Below are positions 1 through 5,511 of a stretch of 7,032 bases of DNA, piece by piece. Under the pieces are notes generated by a model, which worked only from the letters and a program-made list of their open reading frames with translations, was not told the DNA's origin and made no database searches. This DNA comes from Firmicutes bacterium UBA7709 (GTDB lineage Bacteria; Bacillota_A; Clostridia; Peptostreptococcales; Anaerovoracaceae). Numbering within the stretch: the stretch's first letter is position 1; every line of letters begins with the position of its first letter. Both the position numbers and the translations under genes were made by a program. The stretch spans positions 8,234 to 15,265 of the forward strand of contig DLFX01000108.1 in assembly GCA_002482405.1 (NCBI GenBank), read 5' to 3'.

Positions 1-15
1 ACCTGGATCATGCAG

Positions 16-31
16 AGGGGGCCCCTTTTTT
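16..31 (+). terminator. Possible tail of an intrinsic terminator from a gene left of the window
   Basis: A GC-rich block (AGAGGGGGCCCC) runs directly into six T residues at 26-31, the pattern of a Rho-independent terminator reading on the plus strand. The GGGGCCCC core is self-complementary but leaves almost no loop, so a good hairpin is not visible within the window. The upstream arm could lie beyond the left edge. Weak call. Confidence 0.25.
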
Positions 32-52
32 CGTCAATCTCATAAATGCACG

Positions 53-81
53 TTTTCCCGAAACCGAAATTATGGTATCAT
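53..81 (+). promoter_or_regulatory. Extended -10 promoter of the zinc-ribbon gene
   Basis: TATCAT at 76-81 is preceded by TGG, which gives the TGn extended -10 arrangement. A poor -35 (TTTTCC, 53-58) lies 17 bases upstream, as expected where an extended -10 compensates. Transcription would begin near 88, leaving a leader of about 50 bases before the ATG at 137. The site covers an in-frame upstream ATG at 80, which argues against that ATG being the start. Read from sequence only. Confidence 0.5.
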
Positions 82-121
82 GTGCATAAAAAGAGATTTC
101 ATAATTCCGCGGGAATGGATT

Positions 122-130
122 GGAAGGGAG
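122..130 (+). promoter_or_regulatory. Ribosome binding site that sets the zinc-ribbon start
   Basis: GGAAGGGAG sits six bases before the ATG at 137. The in-frame ATG at 80 has no such site and overlaps the promoter -10, so 137 is chosen as the start. Confidence 0.7.
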
Positions 131-136
131 ATTGTC

Positions 137-316
137 ATGGAAGATTATTACTGCCCCAAGTGTTTTGATAAATTGGAAAGGCTCTCCGGCTGCGGCGCCG
201 TGGGCTATATGTGCAATACCTGCAAGAACTTGGTGTCCAGAAAGGAAATGCTGACCGAACGGGAAATGGAAGAAGCAAAGCACCGCCATCAGAACGAGGA
301 AACCCCCGAAGAGTAA
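137..316 (+). CDS. Small YfgJ-like zinc-ribbon protein (59 aa)
   Basis: The product is a 59-residue protein dominated by a zinc ribbon. The Cys pairs are CPKC (C6, C9) and CNTC (C26, C29), with an extra C19 in SGCGAVGYMC. The stretch from CPKC through LVSRKEM resembles the second half of the YfgJ/'zinc-ribbons' family, which has the form CPDC..L..L.ACGAVDYFC...H.LISK. Full-length YfgJ has two such halves; only one is present here. The last 20 residues are charged (many E, R, H and K) and probably a flexible or helical tail. There is no signal peptide or membrane segment, so it should be cytoplasmic. The biological role of the family is not known and none is asserted. The gene appears to be a single-gene unit with its own promoter and terminator, convergent with sodC. 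The start is set by GGAAGGGAG six bases upstream. Confidence 0.8.
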   Translation: MEDYYCPKCFDKLERLSGCGAVGYMCNTCKNLVSRKEMLTEREMEEAKHRHQNEETPEE

Positions 317-336
317 CCGCTCTCCGGGGCTTTTTT
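304..336 (+). terminator. Intrinsic terminator enclosing the zinc-ribbon stop codon
   Basis: The arms 304-313 (CCCCGAAGAG) and 320-329 (CTCTCCGGGG) pair over ten positions with one A-C mismatch. The loop is six bases (314-319), followed by T at 331-336. The gene's TAA stop (314-316) lies in the loop. On the minus strand the hairpin is followed only by a short T-poor stretch, so it would end the convergent sodC transcript weakly at best. Confidence 0.85.
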
Positions 337-344
337 CAGCGGAA

Positions 345-971
345 TCAGCCCGGCTGTGCGGGCGGGGCCTCGGGCTCGGGCATCGGAGAGAGCCCGGGTG
401 CAGGGGGCAGCGGCTGTCCGGGCGGAGCCTCGGGTTCAGTCGGTGTCAGCGGCTCTGTGCCGGGGCTTTTCGGCTGGGCCGACAGATAACCTGTGCAGGG
501 ATAAAATGTGCCGCAGCCGATATGCTGGCCGGAATCCCCAGTGGGTTGGGTCCTGAAATCATCGGGCCACTCGTGGACGATGATTGCCCTGCCCAAGATA
601 TCCTCGGGCCGGAACCGGTCTGTATATACGATCATAAAAGCGTGCCCGTAAAAGGACATAAGTACCGGAAGGTCCCCCGCATGGTAAGGGTGTGGCGCGT
701 TGGGAACCGTGGTGAAGTGTCCCCCGACATCTTGAAAGCCGGTATAACCTTCCCCTGTTATACATGGTCCATGCTGGTGTATGTGAAATCCGTAGAAACC
801 GGAAAAGGGAATGCCCTCGACATCCGTCACCAGAAGAGATCCCTCCAGGAATGGATAGACGTAAACATCTCCGACCATATTATGGATCTCAGAGCTTCCC
901 GTGATATGTGCACATGATACCGGCGGCTCCGACATCGTCTGATACATCAACTGGATCGTCTGATCGATCAT
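345..971 (-). CDS. sodC: Cu/Zn superoxide dismutase-family protein with proline-rich C-terminal tail
   Basis: This 208-residue protein has a SodC-like core at about 24-160, which in this family converts superoxide to peroxide and oxygen. All metal ligands can be placed by motif. H63 and H65 in GFHIHQHG and H133 in VHEWPDDF are copper ligands, H85 in GGHF is the bridging His, and H94, H97 and D100 in APHPYHAGD are zinc ligands. C70 and C153 (IGCG) fit the conserved disulfide. The position equal to the active-site Arg143 of the human enzyme reads His150 (GDSGQHIGCG). Residues 165-208 form a Pro/Glu-rich tail with a 20-residue repeat (TEPEAPPGQP at 178, PEPEAPPAQP at 198). No signal peptide or lipobox is seen, which is unusual because bacterial SodC proteins are normally exported. 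The ATG at 971 is preferred over an in-frame TTG at 1001 because AAAGGGGG lies nine bases before it. The family call is firm; the activity is inferred. Confidence 0.88.
   Translation of the reverse strand: MIDQTIQLMYQTMSEPPVSCAHITGSSEIHNMVGDVYVYPFLEGSLLVTDVEGIPFSGFYGFHIHQHGPCITGEGYTGFQDVGGHFTTVPNAPHPYHAGDLPVLMSFYGHAFMIVYTDRFRPEDILGRAIIVHEWPDDFRTQPTGDSGQHIGCGTFYPCTGYLSAQPKSPGTEPLTPTEPEAPPGQPLPPAPGLSPMPEPEAPPAQPG
351..437. repeat. Imperfect direct repeat in the sodC tail (60-base period)
   Basis: The segments 351-377 and 411-437 match except for three bases (358/418, 366/426 and 375/435), exactly 60 bases apart. They encode the two EPEAPP(G/A)QP units of the proline-rich tail, in frame and 20 codons apart, so the tail probably grew by an internal duplication. 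Confidence 0.75.
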
Positions 972-980
972 AGGAAAATT

Positions 981-988
981 CCCCCTTT
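981..988 (-). promoter_or_regulatory. Ribosome binding site that sets the sodC start
   Basis: On the minus strand this reads AAAGGGGG, nine bases before the ATG at 971. It lies inside the extra coding that a TTG start at 1001 would add, which favours the shorter 208-residue product. Confidence 0.65.
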
Positions 989-1010
989 GATATGTACTCA
1001 ATGCTTACAT

Positions 1011-1040
1011 TTTATGCCGCGGCAATCCGGAATGACACAA
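1011..1040 (-). promoter_or_regulatory. Candidate sodC promoter
   Basis: On the minus strand TTGTGT (1035-1040) and CATAAA (1011-1016) are separated by 18 bases. The match to the consensus is modest (three and four of six). One copy of the GCCGCGGC palindrome lies in the spacer next to the -10, so a protein bound there would block RNA polymerase. Read-through from the upstream phosphoesterase gene is the alternative, since no terminator is visible after that gene. Confidence 0.35.
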
Positions 1041-1085
1041 TACCAAAGCCGCGGCGATTCGAAATGATACGATGCCCGCCGCGGC
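1016..1085. repeat. Three spaced copies of the palindrome GCCGCGGC upstream of sodC
   Basis: The perfect 8-base palindrome GCCGCGGC occurs at 1016-1023, 1048-1055 and 1078-1085, with periods of 32 and 30 bases, about three helical turns. The first two copies also share most of the following 21 bases (positions 1024-1044 and 1056-1076), differing mainly by transitions; the third shares only the core. The array fills most of the spacer between the phosphoesterase stop and sodC. Copies on one RNA strand could also pair with each other. Function unknown. Confidence 0.75.
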
Positions 1086-1114
1086 ATCCAATTGCCCCGT
1101 CACTATCCCGTTCG

Positions 1115-2062
1115 CTACACAGGGTCTCGCAGTGAACAGGATTCGAAGATCCGTTCCGCAATAAAAAACTCGGTCAATTTCCTGGGTCCGGCTATGATGT
1201 CCTTCCCGACAAAGAGGGTGCCCTCCCCTTTCACCTTGACCGACCATTTTACCAGGGTGATTTCCCCTCCGTCGATTTCGATTCCCGTAATAAAACGCGG
1301 GTGAACGCAGCAGCCGTCATTAAAGTACAGAGGCTCTCCGATTTCAGGGTACATCGGCCTGTGGTTGTGTCCGGCGACCAGCATCTGGTTTTCCTTGATG
1401 ACCCAGTCTGTCAGCCGCTTTCCGACGATCTCTTTTTTCTCCTGATTCTGGGCAGGGCTGACGGGATTGGTGATGCCAAACAGCTCCAGCGGCTTCCAAA
1501 GATGCCGCACCAGAAATTTCGCAAGCCTCCACAGGGTGCTGTTGAGGAAATCCACCTGATGACCGTGGATCAGAAGGATTTTTTTGCCCGAAACATTCTG
1601 CCCGCCGCCCGTATATTCCAACACAAGGCCCTCGTGGATCCGGACATCTTCAAACAAAGGCTGCAGCCGGCCCTCCCGCCTGTCGTAATACTCGTAAAGA
1701 TTATCTTTTACATACTTCGGGTTTCGCTTTACCATGTCATGGTTTCCATATATGAAATAAAGGCGCTTCTCTTCATAGAACCGCTTCAGAATCTGGAACG
1801 TGTCCGGGTGCGCATTTATGATATCGGAAATCCTTTTATTCTCCCAGAGTTCATCCCCATCACCGATTTCGATATACGTAAAGCCTTCGTCATAGTAATG
1901 GTTCATTGCAGAGAGATATATATTTTCATTGCTGAAAAACTCATCTGCCTGGCTTCCGTCTCCCCTGTGGCAATCGCTTATCAAAATGATCTTCGAACTG
2001 TCGTCAAAGGGGATTCTGTCCGCCGTCTCAAAAACCTGGGATAGACGCTTTAATGAAGACAT
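1115..2062 (-). CDS. Calcineurin-like metallophosphoesterase
   Basis: The product is a 315-residue cytoplasmic phosphoesterase with the full set of binuclear-metal motifs in order: D30-x-H32 (SDCHRG), GD at D68 (EIGDGDELWE), N107-H108 in YGNHDM, H166/H168 in LIHGHQVDF, and H232/H234 in AGHNHRP. The layout, with ELWE after the second motif, resembles the LpxH/YbbF-like branch. A lipid A pathway is not expected in this kind of organism, however, so the substrate is unknown. Residues 170-200, with a run of aromatic and basic residues between the HGH and GHNH motifs, could contact a membrane or lipid. The gene begins 18 bases after the DUF4474 gene ends, so the two are surely co-transcribed. The ATG at 2062 is chosen because GGGAGAGG (2068-2075) lies five bases before it; an in-frame TTG at 2077 overlaps that site. 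Confidence 0.88.
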   Translation of the reverse strand: MSSLKRLSQVFETADRIPFDDSSKIILISDCHRGDGSQADEFFSNENIYLSAMNHYYDEGFTYIEIGDGDELWENKRISDIINAHPDTFQILKRFYEEKRLYFIYGNHDMVKRNPKYVKDNLYEYYDRREGRLQPLFEDVRIHEGLVLEYTGGGQNVSGKKILLIHGHQVDFLNSTLWRLAKFLVRHLWKPLELFGITNPVSPAQNQEKKEIVGKRLTDWVIKENQMLVAGHNHRPMYPEIGEPLYFNDGCCVHPRFITGIEIDGGEITLVKWSVKVKGEGTLFVGKDIIAGPRKLTEFFIAERIFESCSLRDPV

Positions 2063-2080
2063 TGAAACCTCTCCCAACCA

Positions 2081-3031
2081 TTAAAATCGTTTGATATATT
2101 TTTTGATTTTCTTAAATACGTCAAAAATTTCTCTTGCTTTACCGGCCTGGATCACCGCGTGATACAGGAACGGTTCTTTTTCCAGGACCGCTTTCAATTT
2201 TTCCGAGAAGGTATCGCAGCCCGCCGTCACTTCCCGATAGAGGTTGCAGCAATGCTCGTTGTATCGCTGGGCGAACCATTCGGCTTCTTCCGTTCTGCTC
2301 AGCGGCTGTTCCCCATGGGGTTTATCAAAGGTGAATTCCGCCGTAACCCCGTTGGTGATAAGCTCATCTTCTTTATATCCGAGCTTTTTCATGGCTTTCA
2401 GGAAGCTGCCGCACATCTCCTGACCTTTAAATGTGATTCTGACACGCATTGACAATTCCGACGGCTCTGAGAATTCACCGGGTTTAAAGCCGGTCAGCCA
2501 CCAGTGCTTCTCTTCTCTCGAGAATAACTCTTTTCCGTTTCTATATAAGGTAAATGCCATTTCCAGCATATCCGCCTTGCGTGCGCTGTGATAAAAGGTG
2601 CCGGTGAAGAAATCAGGTATGGCGATATCCGCTTTTTTTGTGTTGTAGACGCCGATCTCACAGCCGGTATTCAGGTAATATTGACCTTTCCAGAACTCGA
2701 TGAGCCACCTCTTGCCCTCATATTCGAAAGATACAGGTTCCGAGTCAACGATCATGCCTATGGGAGCGCAAGCTTCGTCGTAGAGGCGGCAATATCCGCA
2801 TTTTTTCTGCCAGGGATTCATCTTCGCGACGAGTATGCCTTGAGAAGCTTCATATTCATAGCCGGCGTCGCTGAGGAGCTCTTCGAATTCCTTTTCGCCC
2901 GCCTCCCTATGCCGGGGGAACAGGTCCCGGACGATGCGGTAGATCAAAAAGGCGAAAATCCCGCCCAGCACCAGAATGGCAGGGAATACGGGCTTTAATT
3001 CTGTTAACAGCGTTTGAATGAGTTCTAACAT
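2081..3031 (-). CDS. Membrane-anchored DUF4474 domain-containing protein
   Basis: The protein has 316 residues, with one hydrophobic segment at about 15-34 (PVFPAILVLGGIFAFLIYRI) followed by basic residues, so it is probably a single-pass protein with its bulk in the cytoplasm. From about residue 50 it matches my memory of DUF4474, a family of unknown function in Clostridia. The most typical part is 72-130, with NPWQKKCGYCRLYDE, the APIGMIVDSEPV segment, the KRWLIEFWKGQY segment and then GCEIGVYNT. This block is rich in Trp and Tyr and looks like a compact beta fold. No catalytic motif is recognised. Its C-terminus (KKIKKYIKRF) is strongly basic. It is the first gene of an operon with the metallophosphoesterase, preceded by its own promoter and a GGAG ribosome site nine bases before the ATG. 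The family call is from memory; no function is claimed. Confidence 0.75.
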   Translation of the reverse strand: MLELIQTLLTELKPVFPAILVLGGIFAFLIYRIVRDLFPRHREAGEKEFEELLSDAGYEYEASQGILVAKMNPWQKKCGYCRLYDEACAPIGMIVDSEPVSFEYEGKRWLIEFWKGQYYLNTGCEIGVYNTKKADIAIPDFFTGTFYHSARKADMLEMAFTLYRNGKELFSREEKHWWLTGFKPGEFSEPSELSMRVRITFKGQEMCGSFLKAMKKLGYKEDELITNGVTAEFTFDKPHGEQPLSRTEEAEWFAQRYNEHCCNLYREVTAGCDTFSEKLKAVLEKEPFLYHAVIQAGKAREIFDVFKKIKKYIKRF

Positions 3032-3064
3032 AGGCCGTCGCTCCGAATCAGATTCTTATGTACC

Positions 3065-3094
3065 ATACTATTCGAAAACAGCCATTTGTGTTAA
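3065..3094 (-). promoter_or_regulatory. Promoter of the DUF4474-phosphoesterase operon
   Basis: On the minus strand TTAACA (3089-3094, five of six consensus bases) and TAGTAT (3065-3070, four of six) are 18 bases apart. Transcription would begin near 3058, about 27 bases before the ATG. The -35 box lies in the loop of the inverted repeat at 3079-3102. Confidence 0.6.
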
Positions 3095-3102
3095 AACGGC
3101 TG
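3079..3102 (-). repeat. Nine-base-pair inverted repeat over the -35 box
   Basis: On the minus strand CAGCCGTTT and AAATGGCTG pair over nine positions (one G-T wobble) around a six-base loop, then TTTT. It can be read as a second, weaker terminator behind htpG or as an operator over the promoter of the next operon. Confidence 0.55.
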
Positions 3103-3147
3103 GGACTTTCATCCGGCGGACTGTGCGCCCGCCCCCACCGACGCGCG

Positions 3148-3176
3148 AAAAAAGGGAGCGCTTTCTTTGCACTCCC
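3148..3176 (-). terminator. Intrinsic terminator of htpG
   Basis: On the minus strand GGGAGTGC and GCGCTCCC pair over eight positions (one T-G wobble) around a seven-base loop (AAAGAAA), followed by six T residues (3148-3153). It lies about 105 bases after the htpG stop and is the strongest terminator in the window. Confidence 0.88.
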
Positions 3177-3254
3177 TTCTACTACAACATATTTATGGCT
3201 ATAATACCGTACAACCAATTAGGTTTTTACCCTTCTCGGCCTCCGGAATTTATT

Positions 3255-3310
3255 TTAATTTGCCGCGATCGGGTCGCAGATGTTAATTTGCCGCGATCAA
3301 GTCGCAGATG
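3255..3310. repeat. 28-base tandem duplication across the htpG stop codon
   Basis: Positions 3255-3282 and 3283-3310 are adjacent 28-base copies that differ at only two neighbouring bases (GG at 3271-3272 against AA at 3299-3300). The second copy encodes the last residues of HtpG (ICDLIAAN and stop), so the first copy lies just beyond the stop as a spare, non-coding remnant. Confidence 0.92.
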
Positions 3311-5172
3311 GCATTGGAGAAGGCCACGGGGTCCTCGATTGACAGGCCCTCGATAAGAAGCGCCTGATCATACAACAGCTCGGTGAATTTCTTCGCCTTT
3401 TCTCTGTCGGAAGCAAAGGCTGTCTTCAACGCGGAAAGCACGGGGTGGGACGCGTTGATTTCAAGCACCTTTTCAGCCTTGACCTTGTCGTCTGTCGGCA
3501 TTGCGTTGAGGACCTTTTCCATCTCGATGGAGATGCCGCCTCCGCTTGCCAGGCAGACCGGATGGGATTTCAGCCTCTGGGACAGCCGCACTTCGCTGAC
3601 CTTGCCCTCCAGAGTCTCCTTCATGAAGCCCAGGAGCTCCTTGTTGTCCTCTGTCTCCTTCTTCGCCGCATCCTTCTCCTTTTCATCCTCTTCAAATCCC
3701 AGATCGTCGCCGGAAACAGATTTGAATTCCTTCCCGTCAAAATCGTTCAGGACACGGATGGCGAATTCATCCACATCGTCGGTGAAATACAGGATCTCAA
3801 AGCCCTTATCCTTCAACAGCTCGGTCTGGGGCAGCCTGTCGATCTTCTCGACGGACTCGCCCGCCGCATAGTAGATGTATTTCTGATCCGTCTTCATCCT
3901 GGAAACGTACTCGGTGAGGCTTGTCAGCTTCTTTTCCGTGGAAGAGTAGAACAGCAGCAGATCTTTCAGCAGGTCCTTGTTGGCCCCGAACTTGTCATAG
4001 ATACCGAATTTGAGCTGAAGGCCGAAATTCTTGAAGAATTCATCGTATTGCTCCCGGTTCGTGTTCATCAGTTCCAAAATCTCGCTCTTGATCTTCTTTT
4101 CCACCCTGGAAGCGATGGCTTTCAGCTGCCGGTCATGCTGCAGCATTTCCCTGGAAATGTTCAGCGACAGGTCCTGGGAGTCCACCAGCCCTTTTACAAA
4201 GCTGAAATAGTCGGGAAGCAGGTCCGGGCACTTGTCCATAATGAGAACGCCGCTGGAATAGAGCTGCAAACCCTTCTCATATTCCTTCGTGTAATAATTG
4301 AACGGCGTTTTTGCCGGGATATAGAGTAGCGCGTTGTATGACACCACGCCCTCCACATTGGTGTGGATCACCTTCAGCGGCTTTGTAAAATCGTAGAATT
4401 TCTCCTGATAAAACTCATTGTACTCGTCGTCCGTGATCTCGCTTTTATTCTTTCGCCAGATGGGGACCATGCTGTTCAGGGTCTGTTCCTCAACGACGGT
4501 TTCGTATTCGCTCTCTGTCCCTTCTCTGAGCCTCCGCTCTTCCACGTTCATCTTGATGGGGTAGCGGATGTAGTCGGAATAGCGCTTGATCAGGCCGCGG
4601 ATGCGGTATTCCTGCAGGAATTCATCGTATTTTTCGTCCTCTGTGTTCTCTTTGATCCTCAAAACGATCTCCGTACCACAGCTCTCCTTCTCACACTCGT
4701 TGATGGTATAGCCGTCGGCACCTGTGGACTCCCACCGCCAGGCCTGCTCTTCTCCATATGCCTTGCTGGTCACGGTGACCACGCTGCTCACCATGAAAGC
4801 GGAATAGAAACCGACTCCAAACTGGCCGATGATATCGATGTCTTCTTTCTTCTCGTTTTCCTTTTTAAAGTCAAGTGACCCGCTTTTCGCAATGGTTCCG
4901 AGGTTTGACTCCAGATCCTCCTTAGTCATACCGATGCCGTTGTCGGAAATTGTCAGGGTGCGATTGTCCTTGTCAACGGCGATTCGAATCTCAAAGCCCT
5001 CCCTGGAAACTCCCGTATTGTTTTCCGTAAGGCTTTTGTAATACAGCTTGTCGATGGCGTCGCTGGCGTTGGAAATGAGCTCCCTTAAAAAGATTTCCTT
5101 GTGGGTGTAGATGGAATTGATCATCAGATCCAAAAGCCGTTTCGATTCGGCTTTAAACTGTTTTTTGGCCAT
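3283..5172 (-). CDS. htpG: HtpG, Hsp90-family molecular chaperone
   Basis: The product is a 629-residue cytosolic ATP-dependent chaperone, full length for bacterial HtpG. The N-terminal GHKL ATPase domain (about 1-210) shows E31 and N35 in [10 protein letters not shown] (general base and Mg/ATP contact), D77-N-G-I-G-M82, the glycine loop [12 protein letters not shown] (115-126) and GTEI (166-169). The middle domain (about 225-490) has the catalytic-loop Arg R341 in LNISREMLQ. The C-terminal dimerisation domain ends in [13 protein letters not shown] without a eukaryotic MEEVD tail. A charged Glu/Lys-rich stretch at roughly 495-520 joins the middle and C-terminal domains. AGGAGG (5180-5185) lies seven bases before the ATG. 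A SigA-type promoter with a CIRCE operator just after the transcription start lies upstream, so HrcA control is predicted. The terminator is at 3148-3176. It is transcribed alone. Confidence 0.98.
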   Translation of the reverse strand: MAKKQFKAESKRLLDLMINSIYTHKEIFLRELISNASDAIDKLYYKSLTENNTGVSREGFEIRIAVDKDNRTLTISDNGIGMTKEDLESNLGTIAKSGSLDFKKENEKKEDIDIIGQFGVGFYSAFMVSSVVTVTSKAYGEEQAWRWESTGADGYTINECEKESCGTEIVLRIKENTEDEKYDEFLQEYRIRGLIKRYSDYIRYPIKMNVEERRLREGTESEYETVVEEQTLNSMVPIWRKNKSEITDDEYNEFYQEKFYDFTKPLKVIHTNVEGVVSYNALLYIPAKTPFNYYTKEYEKGLQLYSSGVLIMDKCPDLLPDYFSFVKGLVDSQDLSLNISREMLQHDRQLKAIASRVEKKIKSEILELMNTNREQYDEFFKNFGLQLKFGIYDKFGANKDLLKDLLLFYSSTEKKLTSLTEYVSRMKTDQKYIYYAAGESVEKIDRLPQTELLKDKGFEILYFTDDVDEFAIRVLNDFDGKEFKSVSGDDLGFEEDEKEKDAAKKETEDNKELLGFMKETLEGKVSEVRLSQRLKSHPVCLASGGGISIEMEKVLNAMPTDDKVKAEKVLEINASHPVLSALKTAFASDREKAKKFTELLYDQALLIEGLSIEDPVAFSNAICDLIAAN

Positions 5173-5269
5173 GTCTTATCCTCCTGTTTGTTTTATATTG
5201 TAAATTCCAATTAAATTTTTAACATGTCCTTTGGCGGCGTTTTGGCGAATGCGCACCTTTCAATGCGTC

Positions 5270-5296
5270 CTGGCACTCACTGCTCATGAGTGCTAA
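5270..5296 (-). promoter_or_regulatory. CIRCE operator (HrcA binding site) of htpG
   Basis: On the minus strand TTAGCACTC (5288-5296, perfect consensus arm), nine bases, then GAGTGCCAG (5270-5278, seven of nine) form the classic CIRCE inverted repeat TTAGCACTC-N9-GAGTGCTAA. It begins right at the predicted transcription start, its usual position. The repressor HrcA binds such sites until heat shock titrates GroEL away from it. Confidence 0.93.
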
Positions 5297-5303
5297 CAGC
5301 TTT

Positions 5304-5332
5304 AGTGTAAAACAATTCGGCTGGGAAATCAA
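5304..5332 (-). promoter_or_regulatory. SigA-type promoter of htpG
   Basis: On the minus strand TTGATT (5327-5332) and TACACT (5304-5309) are 17 bases apart, each with four of six consensus bases. Transcription would begin near 5297, next to the CIRCE operator, giving a leader of about 125 bases. The site's position relative to CIRCE strongly supports it. Confidence 0.75.
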
Positions 5333-5403
5333 GGGGGTTTTCATAAATTTGCAAAATTCACTGGATCGGCATAAGGTTGGTTATCCCCAAGTGCGGCAAT
5401 GAG

Positions 5404-5422
5404 CCCCCGGCTTGGCCGGAGG
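5404..5422. repeat. GC-rich hairpin between the adh terminator and the htpG promoter
   Basis: CCCCCGGC (5404-5411) and GCCGGAGG (5415-5422) pair over eight positions with one mismatch around a three-base loop. No T-run follows on either strand, so it is not a standard terminator. It may back up the terminator at 5436-5467. Confidence 0.45.
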
Positions 5423-5435
5423 TTCCTATACAATC

Positions 5436-5467
5436 AAAGACGGCATGGTTATTTCCATGCCGCCTCT
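5436..5467 (-). terminator. Probable terminator of the alcohol dehydrogenase gene
   Basis: CGGCATGG (5441-5448) and CCATGCCG (5455-5462) form a perfect eight-base stem with a six-base loop. On the minus strand it extends to about 13 pairs with wobbles and is followed by TCTTTGATT, a short interrupted T-run. It lies 50 bases after the dehydrogenase stop. Moderate strength. Confidence 0.65.
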
Positions 5468-5511
5468 GTAGGTTGGCGCTTTAAACGGCAGTAATCGATG
5501 CGTTCCGTCTA

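Noticed and set aside
80..136. Upstream ATG that would lengthen the zinc-ribbon protein by 19 residues
   Set aside because: The ATG overlaps the -10 box and has no ribosome site. The extra residues match nothing in the family, and the ATG at 137 has a good site.
522..917. Long open frame on the plus strand opposite sodC
   Set aside because: It is antisense to a well-supported family protein and lacks recognisable motifs and a ribosome site.
1016..1085. CRISPR-like array
   Set aside because: The conserved unit is only eight bases in the third copy, spacing is irregular, and no cas genes are present.
1301..2044. 247-codon open frame on the plus strand
   Set aside because: It is antisense to the metallophosphoesterase, whose motifs are all intact. 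The translation has no recognisable domain.
3445..4878. Two long plus-strand frames inside htpG
   Set aside because: They are mirror frames of a highly conserved chaperone gene; open antisense frames are expected from its codon use.
5192..5197. TATAAA on the minus strand close to the htpG start, as a second promoter
   Set aside because: No -35 at suitable spacing. The AT-rich leader explains it, and the promoter beside CIRCE is much better.
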